Counted from the first letter of the stretch, positions 39,273 to 48,247 are shown. The stretch: 64,000 nucleotides of DNA from an uncultured Dietzia sp. (GCF_937873725.1 NZ_CALMYY010000101.1:1-64000), one strand, 5' to 3'. Notes: a model not told the origin generated them from the letters alone. Translations and numbers: made by a program.

Positions 39273-40799
39273 TCACTCTAGCGCCAGGCCCAGGTGGCGA
39301 TACCTGGACATGCGTTCGGCGTACCTCCGCTCGGGGGGGAGGCGCCGGACCTCCATCAAGGCCGAGGCCACGGCGTCGGCCAGGCGGTCGCAGAACGCGT
39401 CGGGCTCATCGGCGGCGTCGGGCCGCTCGGGGACCACGACGTCGACGATCCCCGCCGCGTGGAGGTCCGCCGAGGTGATGCCCTGCGTTCGCGCCACCTC
39501 CGCGGCGCGGGACGTGGTGTGGTGGAGGATCGCGCTCGCACCCTCGGGTGGCAGTGGCGCGAGCCACCCGTGTCTGGCGCACAGCACCCGGTCGGCCGGG
39601 AGCATGGCCAAGGCGGCGCCACCGGTGCCCTGACCCAGGATCACCGAGACGGTCGGGGTGGGGAGGGTGACGAGGTCCGCCAGGCTGCGGGCGATCTCGC
39701 CCGCGAGGCCGCCCTCCTCCGCCTCGCGGGACAGCGCGGCGCCGCGGGTGTCGATGAGCAGGACCAGCGGGACCCCGACCTCCGCCGCGATCCGCATCCC
39801 CCTGCGGGCCGAACGCAGGGCCGACGGGCCGAGCGGGCTCGATTCGTTCTCCGCGTCGCGGTCCTGGGCCAGGACCACGGCGGACTGTCCGCGGAATCGC
39901 GCGAGCGCGAGCAGGAGCGAACCGCTGTCCTCGCCCTGACCGGTTCCCGAGAGCGGGACCCGGTCAGGCGCGACGCGCGCGAGGAACGACCGCGCGCCGG
40001 GTCGGTCGCCGCGGCGGGAGCGGGTGATGGCGTCCCACGCGTCCGGCGGTCCGGCCTCATCGGTCTCCGGCGGGCGGACCGGCCCGGGAGGTGGGGCCGG
40101 CTCGTCGTCGGACGGCGGGTCCTCGCACAGCACCCGCAGCGCCATCGCGGTGAGGTCCCGCACCCCCTCCGGTGGGACCACTCCGTCGATCATCCCGCGG
40201 CGCGCGAGGTTCTCCGAGACCTGGACGCCCTCGGGGAAGGGGGCCTGGTAGAGCGCCTCGTACACGCGGGGGCCGAGGAAGCCGATGAGCGCACCGGGTT
40301 CGGCCACGGAGACGTGCCCGAGTGATCCCCAGGAGGCGAACACCCCGCCGGTGGTGGGATGTCGCAGGTAGACGAGGTACGGAAGCCCCGCGGACTTGTG
40401 CCCGGCCACCGCCCCGGAGATCTTGACCATCTGGAGGAACGCGATTGTGCCCTCCTGCATCCGGGTGCCGCCGGACGTCGGCGACGCCAGGACCGGGAGC
40501 CGCTCCGCCGTGGCGCGCTCGATCGCGGAGACGATCCGCTCGGCGGCCGCGATGCCGATCGATCCGGCGAGGAAGTCGAACTCGCAGGCGATGAACACCA
40601 CCCGCCGGCCCCTCAGGGTGCCCTCGCCGGTGATGACCGCCTCGTCGACGCCCGAGGACCGCGCCGCACGCTCGAGCGCGGCGGCGTACCCGGGGACCGA
40701 GTCGACCTGCGTCGAGCGCACCGGAGCCCTGTCCCAGGACCGGAACGAGCCGGCGTCGAGGACCAGGTCGAGGATCTGCAGAGCTCCGGTTCGCGCCAT
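39273..40799 (-). CDS. Acetyl/propionyl-CoA carboxylase carboxyltransferase subunit (AccD3-like, fused beta+alpha)
   Basis: A 508-aa carboxyltransferase with both halves in one chain: N-domain (about 1-230; SGGTRMQEG, GGVFASWGSLGH) and C-domain (about 260-500; LLIDTRGAALS, GQGTGGAALAM). It carries no N-terminal zinc ribbon. Its partner biotin subunit is not in the window. In mycobacteria and corynebacteria accD3 lies next to echA6 and gltA/mctC, as here. The ATG is six bases after TACGAT, so it is probably leaderless. Divergent from echA6. Confidence 0.87.
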   Translation of the reverse strand: MARTGALQILDLVLDAGSFRSWDRAPVRSTQVDSVPGYAAALERAARSSGVDEAVITGEGTLRGRRVVFIACEFDFLAGSIGIAAAERIVSAIERATAERLPVLASPTSGGTRMQEGTIAFLQMVKISGAVAGHKSAGLPYLVYLRHPTTGGVFASWGSLGHVSVAEPGALIGFLGPRVYEALYQAPFPEGVQVSENLARRGMIDGVVPPEGVRDLTAMALRVLCEDPPSDDEPAPPPGPVRPPETDEAGPPDAWDAITRSRRGDRPGARSFLARVAPDRVPLSGTGQGEDSGSLLLALARFRGQSAVVLAQDRDAENESSPLGPSALRSARRGMRIAAEVGVPLVLLIDTRGAALSREAEEGGLAGEIARSLADLVTLPTPTVSVILGQGTGGAALAMLPADRVLCARHGWLAPLPPEGASAILHHTTSRAAEVARTQGITSADLHAAGIVDVVVPERPDAADEPDAFCDRLADAVASALMEVRRLPPERRYAERMSRYRHLGLALE

Positions 40800-40894
40800 G
40801 ACCGCATCGTACGGTGGGGGCGCTCACCAGCGGGTACCGTCATCGAAGGGGTGCACGACCGTACCCCCATCCCGCAGAGGAGGCCCCCGCCGCC

Positions 40895-41641
40895 ATGATC
40901 GTCACCGGAAGGGACGGTGCAGTCGCCGTCGTCACCATCGACCGCCACGCCACCCGCAACGCCCTCGACGCGCAGGTGTGTACCGCCCTGCGCGAGGCCA
41001 TCGAGTCCGCCGGCGCACTCGCGGAGGCCGAGGACCCGGTGCGCGCCATCGTCGTCACCGGGGCCGGGACCGCCTTCTGTGCGGGCGCGGACCTGTCCGG
41101 CGGGGTCTACAACACCGACTTCTACGAGGCCCACGCGGCGATGCTCCGCGCCGTGGAGTCCGTTCCCGTCCCTGTCGTGGCGGCCGTCAACGGTCCCGCG
41201 GTGGGTGCGGGGGTCCAGCTCGCGCTGGCGGCGGACCTCAGGGTGGTCGCGCCCGGGGCGGTGTTCGCCGTACCGGTGGTCAAGGTGGGGCTGGCCCTGG
41301 ACAACTGGACCATCAAGCGGCTGGCCAACGTCGTCGGCGGTGGGCACGCCCGGTCGGTGCTCATGACCGCGCGACCGGTCGGTGCCGAGGAGGCGGCTCG
41401 CATCGGGCTGGCCAACGAGATCGGTGGGCTGGACACCGCGATGGAACTGGCGGCCGAGATCTCCAGGTTCGCCCCGCTGAGCCTGCGGCACATCAAGTCC
41501 GTGATCAACGACGACGACGCCCGGTTGCTGCCGCGGGACGAACACACCGAGCTCCAGCAGCGGGCCTGGAGCAGCGACGACATGGCGGAGGCCCGCGCGG
41601 CCCGCGCGGAGAAGCGACCCCCCGTGTTCCGGGGACGGTGA
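40895..41641 (+). CDS. echA6: Enoyl-CoA hydratase-like protein EchA6, catalytic glutamates absent
   Basis: A 248-aa crotonase-fold protein. The oxyanion-hole segments are kept (AFCAGADLSG, NGPAVGAG), but the two catalytic glutamates of true hydratases are replaced: Gln108 in GAGVQLAL and Val128 in AVPVVKVG. M. tuberculosis EchA6 (Rv0905) also lacks hydratase activity and is reported to bind long-chain acyl-CoA and feed FAS-II for mycolate synthesis; it is a drug target. The same role is inferred here from the missing residues and the accD3 neighbour. AGAGGAGG precedes the ATG. Confidence 0.9.
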   Translation: MIVTGRDGAVAVVTIDRHATRNALDAQVCTALREAIESAGALAEAEDPVRAIVVTGAGTAFCAGADLSGGVYNTDFYEAHAAMLRAVESVPVPVVAAVNGPAVGAGVQLALAADLRVVAPGAVFAVPVVKVGLALDNWTIKRLANVVGGGHARSVLMTARPVGAEEAARIGLANEIGGLDTAMELAAEISRFAPLSLRHIKSVINDDDARLLPRDEHTELQQRAWSSDDMAEARAARAEKRPPVFRGR

Positions 41642-41645
41642 CCCG

Positions 41646-41661
41646 GGCCGCACGTGCGGCC
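41646..41661 (+). terminator. Possible terminator after echA6
   Basis: GGCCGC-ACGT-GCGGCC, a 16-base perfect palindrome five bases after the echA6 stop. It is short and has no T-tract. Confidence 0.45.
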
Positions 41662-41761
41662 AGCCCCACGTGAGGTGACCGCACCCCCCCGATGGGGGCG
41701 GCCGTCGGGCGGTCTTCGCGCAGTTCATTTGCGTTGCCGGGGCGGGGTTCTGCGAAACTCC

Positions 41762-41777
41762 TGTGTCTCGTGTCACA
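41762..41777 (+). promoter_or_regulatory. GlxR/Crp-like site, upstream member
   Basis: TGTGTCTCGTGTCACA matches TGTGA-N6-TCACA at nine of ten defined positions. It lies 33 bp (centre to centre) from a second site, both upstream of the DUF485-mctC operon. Confidence 0.6.
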
Positions 41778-41794
41778 CTCTCTCCGTCACTGTC

Positions 41795-41810
41795 TGTGAG
41801 GTGCACCACA
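41795..41810 (+). promoter_or_regulatory. GlxR/Crp-like site, downstream member
   Basis: TGTGAGGTGCACCACA matches TGTGA-N6-TCACA at nine of ten defined positions. It lies 41 bp before the DUF485 start codon. GlxR, the cAMP-responsive regulator of corynebacteria, controls acetate and monocarboxylate genes. Confidence 0.62.
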
Positions 41811-41850
41811 ACAGAGGTGCGGCTCGAGCGATCTGAAACGGAGGACCCCC

Positions 41851-42213
41851 GTGTCCCAACCAACTGATCCGCCGACGGGGGGGCCACCCCGGCGCACGCC
41901 GGAAGCGCCGGAATTCGCGGCGATGCGCACCAGCCCGGAGTTCGAGGAACTGCGAAGCCGCTTCAGGTCGTTCGTGTTCCCCATGACGATCGCGTTCCTC
42001 GTCTGGTACTTCCTCTACGTTCTACTGTCGATCTACGCGACGGGCTTCATGGGCTCGCGAGCGTTCGGGAACATCACCTGGGGTCTCATCATCGGGTTGG
42101 GGCAGTTCGTCACCACGTTCCTCATCACGTTCCTCTACATCCGGTTCGCCAACCGGGAGATCGATCCCCGCGCGGCAGCGATCCGCCACGAGCTGGAAGG
42201 TGAGGTGGCCTGA
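41851..42213 (+). CDS. DUF485 domain membrane protein (partner of MctC/ActP-type transporter)
   Basis: A 120-aa protein with a cytoplasmic Pro-rich N-terminus and two transmembrane helices (about 43-67 and 77-101). The DUF485 motif is FRSFVFPMTIAFLVWYFLYV. Such proteins are almost always encoded just before a monocarboxylate/acetate:cation symporter and probably assist it. GTG start with GGAGGA before it. Its stop overlaps the mctC ATG (TGATG). Confidence 0.9.
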   Translation: MSQPTDPPTGGPPRRTPEAPEFAAMRTSPEFEELRSRFRSFVFPMTIAFLVWYFLYVLLSIYATGFMGSRAFGNITWGLIIGLGQFVTTFLITFLYIRFANREIDPRAAAIRHELEGEVA

Positions 42214-43835
42214 TGGGCGACTGGCTGATCAACATCAACGAACTCGTCCCGGGCGAGCAGGTCGGCAGCACCGTGCTCAACATGGTCGTCTTCGGCGTCT
42301 TCATCGTCATCACGATGACCCTCGTGCTGAGGGCCTCCAAATCGACCAAGTCGACCAAGGACTTCTACACCGGCGGTTCGAGCTTCACCGGACCCCAGAA
42401 CGGGTTCGCGATCGCCGGCGACTACCTGTCGGCGGCCTCGTTCCTCGGCATCGCCGGCGCCATCGCGATCAACGGCTACGACGGCTTCCTCTACTCCATC
42501 GGCTTCCTGGTGGCCTGGCTCGTCGCCCTGATGCTGGTCGCGGAGTTGATGCGCAACACGGGCCGATTCACGATGGCGGACGTGCTGAGCTTCCGGCTCA
42601 ACCAGCGGCCGGTCCGGATGGCCGCGGCCCTGGCGACCCTCGCGGTGTGCCTGTTCTACCTCATCGCCCAGATGGCGGGCGCGGGTGGCCTGGTCGCCCT
42701 TCTCCTCAACATCGACGACTCGACCGGGCAGGCGATCGTCGTCGCGGTCGTGGGACTGCTGATGATCGTGTACGTCCTGGTCGGCGGCATGAAGGGCACC
42801 ACCTACGTCCAGATGGTCAAGGCGGTCCTGCTCGTGGGCGGCGTGTTGATCATGTGCATCCTCGTGCTGGTGGCCGCCCGCGGCAACTTCTCCGCGCTGC
42901 TCGGTGAGGCGGTGGCCAACTCCGGCAAGGACCTGCTCCAACCGGGTCTGCAGTACGGCGCCACCGAGACCAGCAAGCTCGACTTCGTCTCGCTGTCGAT
43001 CGCCCTGGTCTTCGGCACCGCCGGTCTCCCGCACGTGCTGATGCGCTTCTACACCGTCCCGACGGCCAAGGAGGCGCGCCGGTCCGTGACCTGGGCGATC
43101 GTCCTCATCGGCGGCTTCTACCTGTTCACCCTCGTCCTCGGCTTCGGCGCGGCGGCGATGGTGGGGCCCGAGGTCATCAAGGCGGCGCCGGGCGGCGTCA
43201 ACTCGGCGGCACCGCTGCTGGCGTTCGCCCTCGGCGGCGAGATCTTCCTGGGCATCATCTCGGCGGTCGCCTTCGCCACCATCCTCGCGGTGGTGGCCGG
43301 ACTGGCGATCACCGCGTCGGCGTCGTTCGCCCACGACATCTACAACGGCGTGATCAAGCACGGCAAGGCGACCGAGAAGGACCAGCTCCGGGTCTCCAGG
43401 ATCACCGTGGTCGTGATCGGCCTCGTGTCGATCGTGATGGGGATCGGCGCGATGGGTCAGAACATCGCGTTCCTCGTGGCGCTCGCCTTTGCCATCGCGG
43501 CCTCGGCGAACCTGCCGACGATCCTGTACTCGCTGTTCTGGAAGCGGTTCAACACCACCGGCGCCCTGTGCTCCATGTACGGCGGCCTGATCACCACCCT
43601 GGTGCTGATCGCGCTGTCGCCGGCCGTCTCCGGCAGTGAGAAGTCGATGATCTCCAGCGTGGACTTCTCCCTGTTCCCGCTGTCCAATCCGGGCATCGTG
43701 TCGATCCCGCTGGCGTTCCTGCTGGGCATCATCGGTACCTTCCTCGGCAAGAAGGACGAGTTCCCCGAGAGGCGGATCGAGATGGAGGTGCGCTCCCTCA
43801 CGGGTGTCGGTGTGGAGAAGACGATCTCGCACTGA
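42213..43835 (+). CDS. mctC: Monocarboxylate/acetate symporter MctC (sodium:solute symporter family)
   Basis: A 540-aa SSS-family permease with about 13 helices. ActP/MctC hallmarks: DFYTGGSSFTGPQNGFAIAG, the FTMADVLSFRL segment, LVGGMKGTTYVQ, and the later GTAGLPHVLMRFYTV. C. glutamicum MctC imports pyruvate, acetate and propionate. Gene order (gltA, fkpA, accD3, DUF485, mctC) matches that species, with prpE and echA6 added here. Twin GlxR-like sites upstream suggest cAMP control. Confidence 0.92.
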   Translation: MGDWLININELVPGEQVGSTVLNMVVFGVFIVITMTLVLRASKSTKSTKDFYTGGSSFTGPQNGFAIAGDYLSAASFLGIAGAIAINGYDGFLYSIGFLVAWLVALMLVAELMRNTGRFTMADVLSFRLNQRPVRMAAALATLAVCLFYLIAQMAGAGGLVALLLNIDDSTGQAIVVAVVGLLMIVYVLVGGMKGTTYVQMVKAVLLVGGVLIMCILVLVAARGNFSALLGEAVANSGKDLLQPGLQYGATETSKLDFVSLSIALVFGTAGLPHVLMRFYTVPTAKEARRSVTWAIVLIGGFYLFTLVLGFGAAAMVGPEVIKAAPGGVNSAAPLLAFALGGEIFLGIISAVAFATILAVVAGLAITASASFAHDIYNGVIKHGKATEKDQLRVSRITVVVIGLVSIVMGIGAMGQNIAFLVALAFAIAASANLPTILYSLFWKRFNTTGALCSMYGGLITTLVLIALSPAVSGSEKSMISSVDFSLFPLSNPGIVSIPLAFLLGIIGTFLGKKDEFPERRIEMEVRSLTGVGVEKTISH

Positions 43836-43877
43836 CGGATCCGCACTGACGGACGCGTCCCGGCGCGACCCACCACC

Positions 43878-43911
43878 GGCCCGCCCGACCGCCACAACGG
43901 TCGGGCGGGCC
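43878..43911 (+). terminator. Terminator of DUF485-mctC
   Basis: A perfect 14-bp stem, GGCCCGCCCGACCG with CGGTCGGGCGGGCC, and a six-base loop, 42 bp after the mctC stop. Confidence 0.85.
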
Positions 43912-43972
43912 GCGTCATGTCCACGGGAGGGCTACCCTCGGGGACCACCACACGTAATCGAAGGCGGTAGCG

Positions 43973-44515
43973 ATGTATCCCGGACAGGACGACCAGACAC
44001 GGCGGATGGGGCAGCAGCCGGAATCCCGCGCGTATTCGCAGGCCGGCGGGAACCCCGCGTACGACGAGCCCTACGCGACCGACCCCGGGTATCCGGAGCG
44101 CCGCGAACCCCGCGGCCCGGCGCTCGACGTGGGGAAGTTCGTCGGCAGCGTCGCCGCCACCGCGCTGGTCGCGGCGATCGCCGGGTGGCTGATCTCGTGG
44201 GTGGTCGACGCGGTGTTCACCAGGTTCGGTCACCAGTGGGCAGGCGGCGGCAACACCCCCACCATGTACGCCGTGTACGGGGCGGTGGCGGCGCTCCTGG
44301 CGGGCCTGCTCTGGTACCTCCTGCTGGTGGGTACCGCGAACCCCCAGCAGTTCTTCTCGTGGACCGTCGGGCTCCTCATCGTGGCCGCGGTGGCCCTGCC
44401 CCTGTTGGTCACGGTCCCGTTCCTTGACGGTCTGGCGGCGGCGATAGTGCACCTGCTCATCGGGCTGCCGATCCTCGCGCTGACCGGGTCGCTCAACGCC
44501 ACCCTCCGGCGCTGA
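43973..44515 (+). CDS. DUF6069-like integral membrane protein
   Basis: A 180-aa protein: a Gln/Pro/Tyr-rich disordered N-terminus (about 1-48), then four transmembrane helices in the order expected for DUF6069 (GKFVGSVAATALVAAIAGWL, TMYAVYGAVAALLAGLLWYLL, FFSWTVGLLIVAAVALPLLV, AAIVHLLIGLPILALTGSL). Function unknown. It stands alone between the mctC terminator and the tRNA-Arg gene. Confidence 0.75.
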   Translation: MYPGQDDQTRRMGQQPESRAYSQAGGNPAYDEPYATDPGYPERREPRGPALDVGKFVGSVAATALVAAIAGWLISWVVDAVFTRFGHQWAGGGNTPTMYAVYGAVAALLAGLLWYLLLVGTANPQQFFSWTVGLLIVAAVALPLLVTVPFLDGLAAAIVHLLIGLPILALTGSLNATLRR

Positions 44516-44532
44516 CGATCGGAGGGGGCACG

Positions 44533-44608
44533 TGGTGCCCTCGAGAGGAATCGAACCTCCGACACCGGCTTTAGGAGAGCCGTGCTCTATCCACTGAGCT
44601 ACGAGGGC
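44533..44608 (-). tRNA. tRNA-Arg(CCU)
   Basis: The - strand reads GCCCTCGTAGCTCAGTGGAT, then an anticodon arm CGGCT-CTCCTAA-AGCCG with anticodon CCU, a GGTTCGAATCC T-arm and the acceptor CGAGGGC, discriminator A and an encoded CCA. All four arms fold. It decodes AGG. It lies at the boundary between two gene blocks that are far apart in M. tuberculosis. Confidence 0.96.
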
Positions 44609-44657
44609 GGGAACCGGGGAGAGTCTAACTGATGGCCGGGGCGGGCGTGGCCGCGAG

Positions 44658-44686
44658 TTGGAGCGACGCACCGCGGCCGGTAGGGT
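44658..44686 (+). promoter_or_regulatory. Probable rplM-rpsI promoter
   Basis: A -35 TTGGAG (44658-44663) and a -10 TAGGGT (44681-44686) are separated by exactly 17 bp. Transcription would start near 44693, giving a leader of about 130 nt before rplM. No known leader structure was recognised in it. Confidence 0.6.
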
Positions 44687-44820
44687 AGACCGCTGGCGTC
44701 CGTGTCGTCCCCGTCGCCGGGGATCGACGGACCGCCTCCGCGGGTCACCACCGGCCGCCGCGCGAGGGGGAGGGCGTCCGTCCGGCCGGCAGCCCTACTA
44801 GATAGACAGAGGTATCGCCT

Positions 44821-45264
44821 GTGTCCACGTATGCCCCCAAGCCCGGGGACGTGACGCGCGCCTGGTACGTCATCGACGCCACCGATGTGGTTCTCGGTCG
44901 ACTCGCCGTCCAGGTCGCCAACATCCTCCGCGGCAAGCACAAGCCGCAGTTCGCCCCGAACGCCGACACCGGCGACTTCGTCATCATCATCAACGCCGAC
45001 AAGGTCGCGATCTCGTCCAACAAGCGCGAGCGCGTCTTCCACCACCGCCACTCCGGTTTCCCGGGCGGGCTCAAGTCGCAGTCCCTCGGCAAGGCCATGG
45101 AGACGCGCCCGGACCGCGTCGTCGAGAAGGCGGTCAAGGGCATGCTCCCGAGCAACAAGCTCGGCAATGCCGTCGCCTCCAAGCTGAAGGTGTACGCGGG
45201 TCCCGAGCACCCGCACGCCGCCCAGCAGCCCGTGCCCTACGAGATCAAGCAGGTGGCCCAGTGA
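44821..45264 (+). CDS. rplM: 50S ribosomal protein L13
   Basis: L13, 147 aa, an early-assembling 23S rRNA-binding protein. Family segments are [41 protein letters not shown]-like and [13 protein letters not shown] start with AGAGG eight bases before. Its stop overlaps the rpsI start by four bases (GTGA), the universal rplM-rpsI pairing. Confidence 0.98.
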   Translation: MSTYAPKPGDVTRAWYVIDATDVVLGRLAVQVANILRGKHKPQFAPNADTGDFVIIINADKVAISSNKRERVFHHRHSGFPGGLKSQSLGKAMETRPDRVVEKAVKGMLPSNKLGNAVASKLKVYAGPEHPHAAQQPVPYEIKQVAQ

Positions 45265-45803
45265 CCGACGAGAACATCACCCCCGAGGCCGAGGTCGCCG
45301 ACGACACCGTGGCGGATCTCGCCGCCGAGGTCGCCGAGGACTACAGCGAGGCCGACTACGCCGGTGGCACCGAGTACGACTCCGGCACCGAGACCCAGCT
45401 GGCGCCGATCGTCACCTCCGGCCCGACGCAGGCCGTCGGCCGCCGCAAGGAGGCCGTCGCCCGCGTCCGCCTCGTGCCCGGCTCCGGCCAGTTCACGCTG
45501 AACGGTCGCACCCTCGAGGGCTACTTCCCGAACAAGGTGCACCAGCAGCTGGTCAAGTCGCCGCTGGTGCTAGTCGAGCGCGAGGAGCAGTTCGACATCG
45601 TGGGTCTGCTCCACGGTGGCGGGCCGTCCGGGCAGGCGGGCGCGTTGCGTCTGGCCATCGCCCGTGCGCTCATCGAGTACGCCCCGGACGATCGCCCGGC
45701 CCTGAAGAAGGCCGGCTTCCTTACCCGGGACGCCCGCGCCGTCGAGCGCAAGAAGGCCGGCCTCAAGAAGGCCCGTAAGGCCCCGCAGTACTCGAAGCGC
45801 TGA
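45261..45803 (+). CDS. rpsI: 30S ribosomal protein S9
   Basis: S9, 180 aa. A 50-residue acidic N-terminal extension, usual in Corynebacteriales, precedes the conserved core: [33 protein letters not shown], and the basic C-terminal tail [11 protein letters not shown] that reaches the P-site tRNA. Translationally coupled to rplM. Confidence 0.98.
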   Translation: MTDENITPEAEVADDTVADLAAEVAEDYSEADYAGGTEYDSGTETQLAPIVTSGPTQAVGRRKEAVARVRLVPGSGQFTLNGRTLEGYFPNKVHQQLVKSPLVLVEREEQFDIVGLLHGGGPSGQAGALRLAIARALIEYAPDDRPALKKAGFLTRDARAVERKKAGLKKARKAPQYSKR

Positions 45804-45827
45804 TCTCTCCCGCCGAGATCGCGTCAC

Positions 45828-45866
45828 CCAGAGCAGGTTCCCGCACCGCGCGGGGGCCTGCTCTGG
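45828..45866 (+). terminator. Terminator of rplM-rpsI
   Basis: CCAGAGCAGG pairs with CCTGCTCTGG, followed by TCCTTTCC. The loop itself contains a second GC-rich pairing (CCGC/GCGG). Confidence 0.8.
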
Positions 45867-45996
45867 TCCTTTCCAGGACGCTGTCCCCTCAGCGGTTATC
45901 CTGACCGAGGCCCGAACGCCGACTGTCGGCGGCAATGCTCACACGGTGAACATCAGCGGCGCGAACGCGCACACCCGAATCCGGAGGATTCACGAC

Positions 45997-47352
45997 ATGA
46001 CCCGACTCTTCGGCACCGACGGGGTCCGCGGACTGGCCAACCGGACGCTCACCGCGGACCTGGCGCTGCGGCTCGGAGCCGCCGCCGCGGCCGTCCTCGC
46101 GGCGGAACGCGACCACGACGGCACCGTCACCGCCCGCCCGCTGGCAGTGGTGGGACGGGACCCGCGCGTCTCCGGCGAGATGCTCGAAGCCGCCCTCTCG
46201 GCAGGCCTGTCCAGCCAGGGCGTCGACGTGCTCCTGGTGGGCGAGCTGCCCACCCCGGCCGTCGCCCACCTCACCGCCCAGCACGGGGCCGCGCTCGGCG
46301 CGATGATCTCCGCCTCGCACAACGCCATGCCGGACAACGGCATCAAGTTCTTCGCCGCCGGCGGGCACAAGCTCGGCGACCACGTCGAGGACGCCATCGA
46401 GTCCGCGCTCACCGGTGAGCCGATCACCGGCCCGACCGGTGACGCGATCGGCCGGATCAGCCGCGCCTGCCCCGCAGACGCCCTGGACGGCTATGTCGGC
46501 CATCTGCTCAGCGCCACGCCGGGTCGGCTGGACGGCCTCGTCGTCGTCGTCGACTGCGCCAACGGCGCCGCCAGCGACGCCGCGCCGCGCGCCTACCGCG
46601 AGGCCGGCGCCACGGTGATCGAGATCCACGCCAGCCCCGACGGCTACAACATCAACGACAAATGCGGCTCCACCCACCTCGACGACGTGCGCGCCGCGGT
46701 GGTCGAGCACGGCGCCGACCTCGGCCTGGCGCACGACGGCGACGCCGACCGCTGCCTCGCCGTGGACGCCGCCGGCGAGGTGGTCGACGGCGACCAGATC
46801 ATGGCCATCCTCGCCCTCGCGATGCGCGACTCCGGCGAGCTGGCGGAGAACACCCTGGTCGCCACCGTGATGAGCAACCTCGGACTCAAGGTCGCCATGC
46901 GCGAGGCGGGCATCGAGATCGCCGAGACCAAGGTCGGCGACCGGTACGTGCTCGAGCGGCTGCGCGAGGGCTCCTACAGCCTCGGCGGCGAGCAGTCCGG
47001 GCACCTCGTGCTGCCCGCGCACGCCACCACCGGCGACGGCGTCCTGACCGGCCTGCGGATCATGGCGCGGATGGCCGAGACCGGCAAGAGCCTCGCCGAG
47101 CTGGCCGGCGTCATGACCGTCCTGCCGCAGGTGCTCATCAACGTGCCCGTCGGGGACAAGGCCGCAGTGGCCGCGTCCGGCGCCGTGGCCGATGCCGTGG
47201 CGGCGGAGGAGGCGACGCTCGGTAGTGCCGGCCGCGTGCTGCTGCGCCCGTCGGGGACCGAGCAACTCGTCCGCGTGATGGTCGAGGCGCAGGACCCCGA
47301 CCTCGCGCAGGGCGTCGCCGAGCGGCTCGCGGACGTCGTCGCCGCGGTCTGA
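45997..47352 (+). CDS. glmM: Phosphoglucosamine mutase
   Basis: Converts glucosamine-6-P to glucosamine-1-P for UDP-GlcNAc and peptidoglycan, 451 aa. The phosphoserine is Ser107 in ISASHN, metal binding is in DGDADRCL, the sugar loop is GGEQSGHL, and the C-terminal phosphate site is [20 protein letters not shown] precedes the ATG. A TATCCT -10 at 45897-45902 probably drives it, with an 88-nt leader. glmS, the preceding enzyme of the pathway, lies 1 kb downstream. Confidence 0.97.
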   Translation: MTRLFGTDGVRGLANRTLTADLALRLGAAAAAVLAAERDHDGTVTARPLAVVGRDPRVSGEMLEAALSAGLSSQGVDVLLVGELPTPAVAHLTAQHGAALGAMISASHNAMPDNGIKFFAAGGHKLGDHVEDAIESALTGEPITGPTGDAIGRISRACPADALDGYVGHLLSATPGRLDGLVVVVDCANGAASDAAPRAYREAGATVIEIHASPDGYNINDKCGSTHLDDVRAAVVEHGADLGLAHDGDADRCLAVDAAGEVVDGDQIMAILALAMRDSGELAENTLVATVMSNLGLKVAMREAGIEIAETKVGDRYVLERLREGSYSLGGEQSGHLVLPAHATTGDGVLTGLRIMARMAETGKSLAELAGVMTVLPQVLINVPVGDKAAVAASGAVADAVAAEEATLGSAGRVLLRPSGTEQLVRVMVEAQDPDLAQGVAERLADVVAAV

Positions 47353-47374
47353 GCCGGTCGGGGAGGGCGCCGGT

Positions 47375-48247
47375 TCAGCTCCCGGTGAGGCCCTTGACCA
47401 ACTTGAGGAGCGGCGGGGTGCTGGGGACGAGGTCGTCCCCCTCCTCGTCCAGCATCTCGTCGGTCACCGTGACGGCGCCCTTGAACCCGGCGTCGGGGTC
47501 GGCGAACGCGGCGTAGGCGTCGTCCCCCGCGAGCGTGGCCAGCAGGTAACCGGCGAGAAGCGGCCGCACCGTGCGCTGCGTGCGGTGGTCCGGGTCGGCC
47601 AGGCCGACGTACTTGAGCAGCGGGGCGCCCTCGACCAGTCCCGGCTCGATCGCCTTGGCCATGCGCCGGTGCACTATCGGCCCGCGCCACGCCAGGTGGA
47701 GTGCGCGCGCGTCCTCGGCGTGGACGCCGCCCGACGCGGACAGCAGCAACGCGGGGGCGTCGATGGTCACGGCGCGATCGGCGGCCGCGGGGACGGTCTC
47801 CGTGGGGAAGAGCATCGCCACCGCGTCGATGTCCGTGCGCTGGGACGCCAACAGGGCGCCGACCCCTCCGCCCAGCCCGTGGCCGACCAGGCCTATCCGG
47901 CGCGCATCGGCGCGGACCGCCCCCCGTCCGAGGGTGGCCTGGAGGGCGTCCTCGACGGCGGCCGACAGGTGGTCGGCGTAGTGCTGGTGGTGCGGCCGGA
48001 CCGACGTGTCGGTGGCCGGTGCCACTACGACGAAGCCCCACGACGCGAGGTGCTTGAGGGTGTCGACGTAGTGACGGGGGGCCTTGGTCCAGTCGTGCGC
48101 GAAGCCCACCAGGGGTGCGGGCGACGACGCGTCCCGGGGGACGAACACCGTGCCGGGGGTCCCGGTGAAGCCGAGATCGCCGGTGTCGACCCCGTGGGGG
48201 CCCCGGCGACTGAGCGTCTCGAGCAGTTCCTTGGTCTTGATGGCCAC
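47375..48247 (-). CDS. Alpha/beta-hydrolase-fold protein lacking the nucleophile serine
   Basis: A 290-aa dienelactone-hydrolase/PET-hydrolase-like protein. The strand-turn-helix elbow reads GLVGHGLGGG: the expected G-x-S-x-G has Gly124 where the catalytic Ser should be. The codon is GGG, read clearly. The rest of the fold is intact: FAHDWTKAPRHY, HLASWGFVVVAPATD, LLLSASGGVHAEDA. It is thus probably a non-catalytic or differently catalytic member. The GTG at 48247 is nine bases after GATACT (probably leaderless); a longer frame to 48322 overlaps glmS. It is convergent with glmM and divergent from glmS. Confidence 0.82.
   Translation of the reverse strand: MAIKTKELLETLSRRGPHGVDTGDLGFTGTPGTVFVPRDASSPAPLVGFAHDWTKAPRHYVDTLKHLASWGFVVVAPATDTSVRPHHQHYADHLSAAVEDALQATLGRGAVRADARRIGLVGHGLGGGVGALLASQRTDIDAVAMLFPTETVPAAADRAVTIDAPALLLSASGGVHAEDARALHLAWRGPIVHRRMAKAIEPGLVEGAPLLKYVGLADPDHRTQRTVRPLLAGYLLATLAGDDAYAAFADPDAGFKGAVTVTDEMLDEEGDDLVPSTPPLLKLVKGLTGS

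Noticed and set aside
44533-44608. tRNA-Arg as the attachment site of an integrated element
   Set aside because: No integrase or recombinase gene and no second copy of the tRNA 3' end is seen in the flanking sequence.
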